NCBI RefSeq assembly: GCF_001043175.1
Contig: NZ_CP011494.1
Coordinates: 2,356,001-2,420,000, forward strand
DNA: 64,000 nt
Direction: 5' to 3'
From: Marinobacter psychrophilus
Lineage (GTDB): Bacteria > Pseudomonadota > Gammaproteobacteria > Pseudomonadales > Oleiphilaceae
The position numbers and the translations under genes are program-made. The notes under the pieces were generated by a model that was not told where the DNA came from, ran no database searches, and was given only the letters and a program-made list of their open reading frames with translations. Positions 55,930 through 64,000 of the stretch are shown piece by piece (the stretch's first letter is position 1; every line of letters starts with the position of its first letter).

Positions 55930-56469
55930 TTACGGTTTTAGTGAGAGCTCTATCAAGCCCAGTTCGTCACTGCCTTGCGCCCTGGAACGGCTTTCCTGAA
56001 CGATGGGCCAATTAAACGGCAGCTTCACCAGTTCGCGCCCACCCACTTCCCGCGCTGCTTCAATCACCAACTGATAAGACCCTGAAGGCAGTTGAGCCAG
56101 TGCTTTGTGGCTGCCATCAAAGCGAATCTGATGGTGGCCAGCAGGGCGGGTAGCACCGGTAAAGCCGTCTGCGGGGAAACTGAGGTTACGGCCACTGCGG
56201 CGCCACCACTGACGCAGGTCTTTCAGCCATTTGCTGCCTTCGTTGTTTGCCGCATCGTGATCAAACCACAGCGCCAGGTTTGCCTGATGGCGCTCGCGAT
56301 CGTTTTCCACCCATACGGCGACGTAGGGGCGATGGTATTCCGCTACCTGCAAAGCCGGTATTTCAACACTAACGCTAAGCTCGGATGCCGCTGTGGGCGC
56401 AGCGGCAAGCAGTAATAGCGGCACCAATGGCAAAAACGACCTGACGATTACGCAACGTGTGTATGCCAT
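55930..56469 (-). CDS. DUF2271-family periplasmic protein
   Basis: 179 residues. A signal peptide lies at about 1-29 (FLPLVPLLLLAAAPTAAS). The mature part reads VSVEIPALQVAEYHRPYVAV, WVENDRERHQANLALWFD, KDLRQWWRRSGRN and DGFTGATRPAGHHQI, the DUF2271 pattern seen beside PepSY proteins in iron-uptake loci. The exact role is unknown. It is followed by DUF4198 and preceded by the PepSY membrane protein. Confidence 0.85.
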   Translation of the reverse strand: MAYTRCVIVRSFLPLVPLLLLAAAPTAASELSVSVEIPALQVAEYHRPYVAVWVENDRERHQANLALWFDHDAANNEGSKWLKDLRQWWRRSGRNLSFPADGFTGATRPAGHHQIRFDGSHKALAQLPSGSYQLVIEAAREVGGRELVKLPFNWPIVQESRSRAQGSDELGLIELSLKP

Positions 56470-56490
56470 ATCAATCCTTTACTCCCTGTA

Positions 56491-57096
56491 TTAATGAACG
56501 AAAACCACAGCCAGCAGCAGTGGCAGCAGAACACCCAATCCAACCACCGGCCACACCGAGATTCGCTCCCGCGCATGCAGACCCAATACCGCCAGGCCTG
56601 TAAGGCAGAACACCAGGCAAATTACCGCGAACACATCGATAAACCAGAACCATACCGGGCCGGCATTGCGGCCCTTGTGCAAGTCGTTAAGCCAAGCAAT
56701 CCAGCCCCGGTCGGTGGTTTCGTAAAGCAGCTCACCGGTGTTCAAATCCAAACTCAACCATGCGTCGCCTCCTGGCTTAGGCAGCGACACATAAAGCTCG
56801 TACTCGCTCCATTCAACCGCACCCGGTTTTAGCGCCAGCCCTTGTTCACGCTTTAACCAGTGATTCAACGCTATGGGCAGGACCGCTGAGTCAGCTTTTT
56901 GAGCTTCTACCACTGACGCCAGAACAGCATCAGGCGCTATGCCCTCTACAACCGTTACAACCGGCGTGCCGGGTATTTGCCCTGCGTGGTTCAACGTGAC
57001 GCCAGTGATAACGAACAGCAGCAGGCCAAACAGCGCCAAAGCTGAACTGACCCAGTGCCAGCGCAGCAAATGCTTCAACCAAACGCTCGTCGCCAT
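56491..57096 (-). CDS. PepSY-associated transmembrane protein
   Basis: 201 residues. An N-terminal helix (about 15-38, VSSALALFGLLLFVITGVTL) precedes a periplasmic PepSY-like domain (LNHWLKREQGLALKPGAVEW; DAWLSLDLNTGELLYETTDR, with WIAWLNDLHKGRNAG). Two C-terminal helices follow. Proteins of this type act as membrane reductases or assist siderophore-iron uptake. It is the first gene of the minus-strand PepSY-DUF2271-DUF4198-flavodoxin operon and is divergent from the TonB receptor, sharing a Fur-type control region. Confidence 0.88.
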   Translation of the reverse strand: MATSVWLKHLLRWHWVSSALALFGLLLFVITGVTLNHAGQIPGTPVVTVVEGIAPDAVLASVVEAQKADSAVLPIALNHWLKREQGLALKPGAVEWSEYELYVSLPKPGGDAWLSLDLNTGELLYETTDRGWIAWLNDLHKGRNAGPVWFWFIDVFAVICLVFCLTGLAVLGLHARERISVWPVVGLGVLLPLLLAVVFVH

Positions 57097-57203
57097 GGCC
57101 CTTGTACCTCCGCCGAATTCAAGAGTGCGCCACTATAAACACCAAAAAACTTAATGAGAAGTACTCGCTAAAGCAATTACGAATTATTTACATTAAATAT
57201 ACA

Positions 57204-57229
57204 AATGAGAATTATTGCTATTGATAATT
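57204..57229. promoter_or_regulatory. Candidate Fur box
   Basis: AATGAGAATTATTGCTATTG followed by ATAAT resembles overlapping Fur hexamers (GATAAT-type). It lies 85-110 bp upstream of the TonB-dependent receptor and about 110 bp upstream of the divergent PepSY operon. A weaker TGAGAAGTACTCGCTA element near 57154-57169 may serve the PepSY side. Confidence 0.6.
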
Positions 57230-57313
57230 TATTAAAGCTTAGGTACCTTCACTTGCCTCTAACGCTAACGAGACACGTTAGCATCCGCAAAAACTTACAA
57301 GGACGCTTGATCT

Positions 57314-59590
57314 GTGAAGACGCTTACACCTTCCCTGCTCTCTATTGCCATTGTTTCAGGCACTGGTGCCGCACATGCGCAACAGCCGATACAACTGGAT
57401 ACCATGGTGGTTAGTGCCTCCGGCATTGAACAAAAAATAACCGACGCACCAGCCTCGATTACCGTCATCAGCAAAGAGGAGCTTGATCGTAAGCCCTATG
57501 TCACTTTGTTAGATGCGGTGCGGCAGGTAGAGGGCGTAGACGTAGGCGAAACAACCGACAAGACCGGCCAGGGTGGGATTAGCATTCGCGGTATGGGTGC
57601 GGACTACACGTTGATTCTGATTGACGGCAAGCGCCAGAATAACGTGGGCGATATTTATCCGAACAACTTTGGCGGTAACCAGTTCAATCACATTCCGCCG
57701 AAGGAGATGATCGAGCGCATCGAGATTATTCGTGGTCCGGCATCTACCTTGTATGGCGCAGATGCTCTGGGTGGTGTTATCAACATCATCACCAAGAAAA
57801 TCGGCGATGCCTGGCACGGATCTCTTTCTCACAGCCGCACCGTTGAGACCGACAGCGATTTTGGCGATGACGACACCTCAGAATTCACACTTTCCGGGCC
57901 AATCATTGCCAACAGACTGGGCGTTGGTTTGCGTGGTTCTTGGTACAACCGTGACGCGTCTAATCCGGGCTATGAACCGGGCATTGACCCAAATGGCAAT
58001 CCGGTATCCCGGGAGCTGGGCTTTGGCAGCGGCGGGCGCACGGTAAATAATGAAAACCTGAACCTGGGTGCGCGAGTAACCTATCGCTTGGCCGACAACC
58101 AGGATCTGACCCTGGACTATGAAACTTCGCAACAGGAGTACGACAACAAGCCGCAAGACAATAACAATCCTCTGGGCACAACCGACAGTGTTAACCGCTT
58201 GCCCCGCGCCGGTTATGCGCTGGAACAGCAATTCAACCGGGAACAGGCATCCATTCGCCATCAGGGCCAATGGGCTTTTGCCAACAGCGATATCACCCTG
58301 CACCGTATTGAAACGTCTAACGATGGCCGTACACTGCCACTAACGGCATTGGAACGCCTTGAGTACGACCGCCTGGTCACAAACGGCGCGAGCGACGCGA
58401 ATATTGAAGCGACCTTCCTGCCCCGCACCAAACGGATTCTGGAAACTCGCCAAACCACCGTCGATGTCAAACTTGACTCGCTGGTTGGTGACCATCTGCT
58501 GGTGTACGGCGGCCAGTACCTGGATGCGGAAATGGAAGACGGAACGTTCGGCATGACCGGCAGCGGTTTTAGCGGCGGTAAAACCCAGCCCCATCGCCAA
58601 TGGGCAGCGTTTGTGGAAGACAACTGGGAAATGACCGATGACTTCACGCTAACGGCCGGTGTGCGTTATGACGACCATAATATTTTTGGTGGCAATACCA
58701 GCCCCAGAATTTACGGTAACTGGGAGCTTAACCCGTCATGGGCGATCAAAGGTGGCGTAAGCACCGGTTATAAAGCACCCAAAGCGAGCGACTTGTTCCC
58801 GGGTATTACCGGTTTTGGTGGCCAGGGCACGCGGCCGTTTGTGGGAACACCGGATCTTGAATCTGAAACCAGTGTGAACAGCGAACTGGCGGTGTATTAC
58901 AACCACTCGCAAGGCCACAACATCAACGTGACGGTGTTTGCCAACCGCTTTAAAGACAAGATTGAGTCTGGCGGCAGTATTCTGCACTGCGATGACCCAG
59001 CCGCAGACGCAAGTGACTGCGCACCACTGGCAAAAGAGTGGAATGACGTTCTGGGCAACGGCTATACCTTTGGCCAAAAAGTAAACGTCGACAAGGCCGA
59101 TATAAACGGCATTGAAGTTGCGGGCCGCTATTACATTCTGGACGCGCTGTCGCTAAAGGCCAATTACACCTACACCGACGCGGAAATAAAAAGCGGCGCA
59201 GACAAAGGCAAACCATTGAGTGGCACCGCCAAGCACATGGCAAACGCTACGCTGGACTAGCAGGTTACGCCAAGCTTCAACACCTTCCTGACGACCGAAT
59301 TCCGTTCCAAACGCTTTACCAACAGCCCAAGGGGCTGGCCGTCAGACCTTGATTACCCGGAATTCTACAAGAATTACACCATCTTCCACCTGGGCGCGAG
59401 TTACAGGGTGACCAAGAACCTGGAGCTGAATGGTCGCATCAATAACCTGCTGGATGAGGATTTTACCAGCTACCAGACGGTTTACACCACGTCAGACGGT
59501 GGCGTTACTTATGAGCCCAATTACATTGATGACTACAACGTGAAAGCCAAAGCACGTAATTTCTGGCTGTCGGCAACGCTCAGTTTCTAA
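57314..59590 (+). pseudogene. TonB-dependent siderophore/iron receptor interrupted by an in-frame amber codon
   Basis: From a GTG start (AAGGA upstream) the frame runs 648 codons to TAG at 59258-59260, then continues in the same frame for 109 codons to TAA 59588-59590. The intact protein would be 758 residues. A signal peptide (about 1-23), plug (ITDAPASITVISKEELDRKP; IEIIRGPASTLYGADALGGV) and 22-strand barrel are all readable, and the far C-terminus (NFWLSATLSF, terminal Phe) is the proper end of an outer-membrane barrel. Without readthrough or suppression the last strands are missing and insertion should fail. A Fur-like site lies upstream. It resembles FepA/CirA-like catecholate receptors. 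Confidence 0.88.
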
Positions 59591-59614
59591 AAGCGTTATA
59601 GCGGCAGCATGATA

Positions 59615-59639
59615 GGGGACAGATTTCGAATCTGTCCCC
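59615..59639. repeat. REP-like palindrome, copy 3
   Basis: GGGGACAGATT and AATCTGTCCCC arms (11 bp) around three bases, between the TonB receptor and the pseudouridine synthase genes. Same element family as 47220-47244 and 48238-48262. Confidence 0.8.
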
Positions 59640-59714
59640 GGCTTGGCGCCCTCTGCTTGTCTAGCCAGTCATATCTTCTATAATCGGCTGCTCACTTTTT
59701 CTATCAGGCTTGCT

Positions 59715-60668
59715 ATGCGAACCACCGTTGATATCACCGTAGAAACCCCCGGCCTAGCCGTGGATATTTTGAGTGAGGCTTCCGGCCTGCCGAAGCAGCG
59801 TATCAAAGACGCCATGGCGAAAGGCGCGTGCTGGTGGACCTTGAAGGGTAAGATTGTGCGGCTGCGCAAAGCCAAGCGTGACGTTAAAGCTGGCACCCGC
59901 ATGCAGCTGTACTATGACGAGGCAGTTCTGACGCGCAAGGCGCCAGAGGCTGAGCTGCTGGAAGACAAGGGCCACTACAGTGTGTGGTTCAAACCCCACG
60001 GGCTATTGGCACAGGGCTCACAATGGGGTGATCACTGCAGTTTATTGCGGGTGGCCGAGGTGCAATTAACCCGACCCTGCTTTTTGATTCATCGCCTGGA
60101 CGCCGACGCTGCAGGTTTGATGCTGATTGCTCACGATTCAAAAGCTGCGGCTGCACTGTCACAGTTGTTTGCCGGGCGCACGATCGTAAAACAGTATCTG
60201 GCAGACGTAACGGGCGTGTTGGATGTGAAGGAGCAGACGATTGACGGGGACATTGACGGTAAGGCCGCGATTAGTCATGTGAGTACTTTTTATATCAATG
60301 CCGGCTCCATCAATACCAACGCCCTCAATTCCAACTCCATCAATGCCAGCTCCATCAATACTAAGGCCGAGGATACTGAGGCCAGCACTTCAAGAGTGAA
60401 TGTGCGCATTGAAACCGGGCGAAAACACCAGATTCGCCGCCATTTAGCGAGTATTGGCCACCCGATTGTGGCCGACAGGCTGTATGGCTCAGCCGCTGGG
60501 GTACCCTTGCAACTGCTGGCGTATTATCTGCAATTCAACTGCCCGCTGACGAAGTCAAAAATGACCTTGGAGTTGCCGGAACGGTTGAAGCAGCTGGGCT
60601 TAGAAACCCTGCAAAAGTTCCCGAAAGGAAGCTCTTTACAGGAATCTGCTGACGCGAAACGTAGTTAA
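59715..60668 (+). CDS. RluA-family pseudouridine synthase with an Asn/Ser-rich insertion
   Basis: 317 residues from ATG 59715 (family-like start [13 protein letters not shown]; the frame is open further to 59643). It isomerises uridines in rRNA or tRNA. An N-terminal S4-like part ([19 protein letters not shown]) is followed by the catalytic core with [19 protein letters not shown] (catalytic Asp in HRLD) and [20 protein letters not shown]. Between them, at about residues 194-222, is a low-complexity insert with repeats of SIN(T/A) encoded by a 12-18-bp unit (TCCATCAAT...). It ends 4 bp inside the convergent epimerase gene. Confidence 0.88.
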   Translation: MRTTVDITVETPGLAVDILSEASGLPKQRIKDAMAKGACWWTLKGKIVRLRKAKRDVKAGTRMQLYYDEAVLTRKAPEAELLEDKGHYSVWFKPHGLLAQGSQWGDHCSLLRVAEVQLTRPCFLIHRLDADAAGLMLIAHDSKAAAALSQLFAGRTIVKQYLADVTGVLDVKEQTIDGDIDGKAAISHVSTFYINAGSINTNALNSNSINASSINTKAEDTEASTSRVNVRIETGRKHQIRRHLASIGHPIVADRLYGSAAGVPLQLLAYYLQFNCPLTKSKMTLELPERLKQLGLETLQKFPKGSSLQESADAKRS

Positions 60669-61672
60669 ACCTGATAGAAATCCCGATACCACTGAACAAA
60701 CTGTTCAACACCCTGCTCTAGCTGGGTTTCGGGTTTGTAACCGACATCATTGATCAGGCCATCGACGTTGGCGTAGGTTGCGACCACGTCACCCGGCTGC
60801 ATGGGCAGCAGATTTTTCTCGGCTTTTTTACCGGTACACTGCTCGATGGTTTCAATAAACCGAGCCAATTCCACCGGATTGTTGCTGCCGATGTTGTAGA
60901 TGCGATAAGGCCCACGGCTGGTGCTGGGATCTGGCTGCGCGCCGCTCCATTGGGAATTCGGTTGCGCTATTTGATCCAGAGTGCGAACCACGCCTTCTAC
61001 AATATCGTCGATGTACGTGAAATCGCGTTTGTGATGACCGTGGTTGAATACGTCAATCGGCTCGCCGGCCAGAATTTTCTTGGTGAAGATAAACGGCGCC
61101 ATATCGGGCCGGCCCCAGGGACCGTATACAGTGAAAAAGCGCAGCCCGGTGGTGGGAAGGTTGTACAGATGGCTGTAGGTGTGGGCCATTAGCTCATTGG
61201 CTTTTTTCGAGGCCGCGTAAAGGCTAAGCGGGTGGTCTACGTTGTCGTGCACCGAGAACGGCATGGCTTCGTTGGCGCCATAAACCGAGCTACTGGACGC
61301 ATACACCAGATGCTGCACGTCGTTGCGGCGGCAGCCTTCCAGAATATTCATAAAGCCCACTAGGTTTGCGTCTACATAGGCATGGGGGTTTTCGATGGAA
61401 TAGCGCACCCCGGCTTGGGCCGCCAAATGCACCACACGCTCCGGTTTGTGTTTTTCAAAGAGTGCGGCCATAAGGTCACGGTCGGCGATATTCTGGCGCA
61501 CTTCCGTAAAGCCGGCTTTGTCCGTTAGCCGTGCCAGGCGAGCTTCTTTCAGATTCACATCGTAGTAGTCATTCAGGTTATCAACCCCGATGACTTCGTC
61601 GCCACGATCCAGCAGGCGTTGCGCAAGATGGAAACCAATAAAACCGGCGCTACCGGTGACCAGAATTTTCAA
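60665..61672 (-). CDS. NAD-dependent epimerase, UDP-glucuronate 4-epimerase type
   Basis: 335-residue extended-SDR sugar nucleotide epimerase. NAD site: [20 protein letters not shown]. Then [40 protein letters not shown], and catalytic [20 protein letters not shown] (YxxxK). This combination is typical of the UDP-glucuronate 4-epimerase (CapI/LpsL) group that makes UDP-galacturonate for LPS or capsule. It has no capsule cluster neighbours in the window. It starts 12 bp after the TIGR04219 gene, in the same orientation. Confidence 0.92.
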   Translation of the reverse strand: MKILVTGSAGFIGFHLAQRLLDRGDEVIGVDNLNDYYDVNLKEARLARLTDKAGFTEVRQNIADRDLMAALFEKHKPERVVHLAAQAGVRYSIENPHAYVDANLVGFMNILEGCRRNDVQHLVYASSSSVYGANEAMPFSVHDNVDHPLSLYAASKKANELMAHTYSHLYNLPTTGLRFFTVYGPWGRPDMAPFIFTKKILAGEPIDVFNHGHHKRDFTYIDDIVEGVVRTLDQIAQPNSQWSGAQPDPSTSRGPYRIYNIGSNNPVELARFIETIEQCTGKKAEKNLLPMQPGDVVATYANVDGLINDVGYKPETQLEQGVEQFVQWYRDFYQV

Positions 61673-61684
61673 CAGACTTTCTCC

Positions 61685-62410
61685 TTAAAAAACCACTCCG
61701 GCGCTGACAAACGGACCATCTATTTCCACGTCGAAGCGGTCGTCACCGTCTTCGTAATCCACCGCCATTTGGCGATAGCCGGCGCGCAACTGCAGCACTG
61801 ACAACTGATACTGGCCGTACACGTTAAAATCGTGCAGAGAGTCACCGCTGTAGGCAATAGCATTGCCTACGACGCCAACACTGACACCGCTGAACGGCAG
61901 ATCAAAACGCGCTGCAAGATAGCCCATGGGCACAACAGCGTTGGCTGTTGTCCGGCTACTCTGGCCATTACCCTGCACCAGCAACTCGCCGGAGAAGTCC
62001 CGCGCAGTCAGGCCCAGGTCCAGATTGACCCAGTTATCCAGTACTTCGTAGTACAGGGTAAGGTCAAGCTGTTCCAGTTCCAGATCAGAGCGTACGTCTG
62101 AGCCGTCGCTAATACCATCGAAGTCACCGCTCAAACGGCCGCGGGCAGTCTGGTCAATATTGACATAAGCCACGCGCACATTGGGCAGCAGAGGGACCGG
62201 GTGTTCCAGATACAAGCTCAGCTGATTGCTGCTTTCACCGTCCAGATTGAGCTCGTCTTTGACGTCCACCGAGCCACCATTGGCTGCAACGTCACCAGAC
62301 AGTTCCGAATCCCAGTAACCTATCTGAGCCCCAAGCCCGAACACGTCTGCTTGCGCCGCAGGCGCTACTAGAACGGCTGATCCGACCAAAATCGTAAATA
62401 ATCTGCGCAT
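61685..62410 (-). CDS. TIGR04219-family outer-membrane beta-barrel protein
   Basis: 241 residues: signal peptide about 1-21 (LVGSAVLVAPAAQAD), mature start VFGLGAQIGYWDSELSGDVA, alternating beta strands and a terminal Phe (GPFVSAGVVF), as in outer-membrane barrels. It shows the TIGR04219 pattern (NQLSLYLEHPVPLLPNVRVA and GYLAARFDLPFSGVSVGVVG). The function of the family is not established. It sits between purC and the epimerase. Confidence 0.85.
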   Translation of the reverse strand: MRRLFTILVGSAVLVAPAAQADVFGLGAQIGYWDSELSGDVAANGGSVDVKDELNLDGESSNQLSLYLEHPVPLLPNVRVAYVNIDQTARGRLSGDFDGISDGSDVRSDLELEQLDLTLYYEVLDNWVNLDLGLTARDFSGELLVQGNGQSSRTTANAVVPMGYLAARFDLPFSGVSVGVVGNAIAYSGDSLHDFNVYGQYQLSVLQLRAGYRQMAVDYEDGDDRFDVEIDGPFVSAGVVF

Positions 62411-62439
62411 AGCTGATGTTCCGTATTTTTGAACCAGTA

Positions 62440-63153
62440 TCAGTCGAACGACATACCCAAACGGCGGCCTACTTCTTCGTAGGTTTCAATCACGTTACCA
62501 AGGCCTTGGCGAAAACGGTCTTTGTCCATTTTATTGCGGGTTTCGGCATCCCATATGCGGCAGCCATCGGGGCTGAACTCGTCGCCCAGCACAATCTGGC
62601 CATGGCTACGGCCAAATTCCAGTTTGTAGTCAACCAATAGCATGCCGGCGTCTGCAAACAGGGTTTTAAGCACGTCGTTTACTTTATAGGTCAGCGTTTT
62701 CATCTGTGCCAGCTCGTCAGCCTTGGCCCAGCTCAGGGTTATCGCCAGTGATTCGTTGACCATTGGGTCGTGCAATGCGTCGTTTTTCAGGAACAGCTCA
62801 AAGGTGGGCGGGTTCAGCTCCAGGCCCTCTTCTACGCCAATACGGCGGCACAGGCTGCCGGCGGAGATGTTGCGAATCACACACTCGACCGGAATCATGT
62901 CGAGCTTTTTCACCAGGCATTCAGTGTTTGAAAGCAAGCCTTCAAAGTGGGTAGGAATGCCCGCAGCTTCCAGCTTTTCCATAATGAAGGCGTTGAACTT
63001 GTTGTTCACCATGCCTTTGCGATTCAGCTGCTCTACTCTCTCGCCGTCAAAGGCCGAGGTGTCATCGCGGAATACCAGTACAAAACGCTCAGGATCGTCA
63101 GTGGTGTGCACCGATTTGGCCTTGCCAGCGTAGAGTTCTTCGCGCTTTTCCAT
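62440..63153 (-). CDS. purC: PurC phosphoribosylaminoimidazole-succinocarboxamide synthase
   Basis: 237 residues from the ATG at 63153 (GGAG 6 nt upstream; an ATG at 63165 is less favoured). It makes SAICAR from CAIR, aspartate and ATP in purine biosynthesis. Signatures are [30 protein letters not shown], the [20 protein letters not shown] motif and [20 protein letters not shown]. bamC lies upstream in the same orientation, the usual gammaproteobacterial bamC-purC order. Confidence 0.97.
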   Translation of the reverse strand: MEKREELYAGKAKSVHTTDDPERFVLVFRDDTSAFDGERVEQLNRKGMVNNKFNAFIMEKLEAAGIPTHFEGLLSNTECLVKKLDMIPVECVIRNISAGSLCRRIGVEEGLELNPPTFELFLKNDALHDPMVNESLAITLSWAKADELAQMKTLTYKVNDVLKTLFADAGMLLVDYKLEFGRSHGQIVLGDEFSPDGCRIWDAETRNKMDKDRFRQGLGNVIETYEEVGRRLGMSFD

Positions 63154-63254
63154 GGGATTCTCCAAAAACAGGCCAGCCTAAGCCAGCCCGGTTATCATTA
63201 ATAAAGCCCGCGGTTACTGAAAAAGCCTGCGGCTGTTAATAACGCTCATGGCCG

Positions 63255-64000
63255 CTAATAAAGATAGTCAAACAGGCGATTTAAAAGCGCGGAAGGTGTT
63301 TGTTCACCGCCGTCATTAACGGCGGTTTCCGCACTAACCTGCACCGTCTGTTCGCCGCGGGTAACGTTCACCGTATGGGTGTGGCGCGGAACTTCGTTAT
63401 CGCTAAACCAGCTGAACCAGTTGAACCAGCCCGACTCGCGCTCGTCGGCGCTGCGATAGTCTACCTGCAGCCAGCCTGCACTGCGGTTCAGGTCTATGAC
63501 GGTCATATCGGATTCTTTTAATGCGCGGCTGACTTCCGCCCAGGCGCGACCGTAATCGAGCTGCATTTCGATGGCACTGGCTTGCTCGTTTTTGGATATC
63601 AGTTTTACCAAGGGTTTGCTGGTCATACCCGAAGCCGCACGCGAGAAAGATTTTTTCTCTTCCCCGGCTTTCAAAAACTCGCCCATATCGGCCAGAACCC
63701 GTTTTTGCAGTTCCAGGTCAGCGGAGTCTGGAGCAAGGGTGGTATCCCAGTTCAGCAAAGCCTCGGGCTGATCAGCTACCTCTATATTGCGCACCTGAAT
63801 TTCCGTGGATTTACGGCGAACACCGGGTGCAATGCGTACCTGCAGTAGTACTTTGGGTTCGCTTGCGCTGGCTTCACCCTCAAGCTGCACCAGTTCACGA
63901 GCGCGAAGACTGAAGTTCACCAATTCGCTCTGCTGCAAGCCAAGCAGCGGACTGTCGAACGCAACGCCCAGGCGTCGGTCAGACATATACGCGGTGACTG
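63255..64000 (-). CDS. bamC: BamC (NlpB) outer-membrane assembly lipoprotein, 5' end outside window
   Basis: The last about 248 codons are visible and the frame is open to the window edge, so the lipoprotein signal is not seen. It is a subunit of the BAM complex that inserts beta-barrels. Recognisable are two helix-grip domains (VLADMGEFLKAGEEKKSFS; DYGRAWAEVSRALKESDMTV, IDLNRSAGWLQVDYRS). It precedes purC as in many gammaproteobacteria. Confidence 0.88.
   Translation of the reverse strand, partial: VTAYMSDRRLGVAFDSPLLGLQQSELVNFSLRARELVQLEGEASASEPKVLLQVRIAPGVRRKSTEIQVRNIEVADQPEALLNWDTTLAPDSADLELQKRVLADMGEFLKAGEEKKSFSRAASGMTSKPLVKLISKNEQASAIEMQLDYGRAWAEVSRALKESDMTVIDLNRSAGWLQVDYRSADERESGWFNWFSWFSDNEVPRHTHTVNVTRGEQTVQVSAETAVNDGGEQTPSALLNRLFDYLY

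Overview
The window looks like a chromosomal segment of a marine gammaproteobacterium, most likely Marinobacter or a close relative. The evidence is the gene content: opgG-opgH, galU, bamC-purC, a TIGR04219 outer-membrane protein, a macAB/NodT efflux operon, and several TRAP and branched-chain ABC uptake systems joined to acyl-CoA metabolism. The assignment is inferred from gene families and not from a marker gene.

Region 1 (1-4285) is core. It holds opgH (3' end outside the window), a small overlapping gene and opgG for osmoregulated periplasmic glucans, then galU (UDP-glucose supply) and tRNA-Val(GAC). Region 2 (4286-14850) is accessory. An integrase remnant follows the tRNA, then a lone PAS protein. 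Next comes a block bounded by two 104-bp direct repeats, each holding the 3' part of a tRNA-Arg(CCG)-like gene plus its terminator. The block carries RidA, a LysR regulator, a polar-amino-acid-type ABC importer, a DUF1989 protein, an M20 N-carbamoyl amidohydrolase and a decayed agmatinase-family gene: a probable uptake and nitrogen-release pathway for a ureido or guanidino compound. IS3 debris lies inside and beside it.

Region 3 (14998-23748, minus strand) has a GST, a succinate-semialdehyde-type dehydrogenase, a complete LivFGMH-type importer with its binding protein, and an acyl-CoA ligase. Region 4 (24016-35187) is the most coherent system. A PrpR-type sigma-54 activator sits between two operons. 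The left one is an acyl-CoA ligase plus TRAP transporter DctQMP. The right one is an APH-fold kinase, a DUF6285-like small protein, a histidine phosphatase, an ACAD10/11-like acyl-CoA dehydrogenase and an SDR. The gene set parallels the Pseudomonas putida levulinate (lva) pathway, in which 4-hydroxyacyl-CoA is phosphorylated and isomerised. Each operon has a candidate sigma-54 promoter with the same GTTTCA-N4-TGAAAC-type site about 90 bp upstream, so one activator probably drives both uptake/activation and catabolism.

Region 5 (35595-45032) has two alpha/beta hydrolases around an acetoacetate-decarboxylase-fold protein that appears to lack the Schiff-base lysine, a decayed IS3 element, an exonuclease fragment coupled to a metallophosphoesterase, and a hipBA module framed by 194-bp inverted repeats. 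AT-rich regulator pseudogenes follow.

Region 6 (45393-64000) returns to core-like genes: a 7TM diguanylate cyclase, a DMT exporter, a ROK kinase, a glutaredoxin, the macA-macB-NodT efflux operon, and a Fur-type iron-uptake locus (TonB receptor interrupted by an amber codon, with divergent PepSY/DUF2271/DUF4198/flavodoxin genes). It ends with a RluA-type pseudouridine synthase, a UDP-glucuronate epimerase, a TIGR04219 protein, purC and bamC. Three copies of a GGGGACAGATTT-type palindrome (REP-like) are scattered here. No CRISPR array, rRNA gene or replication origin was seen.
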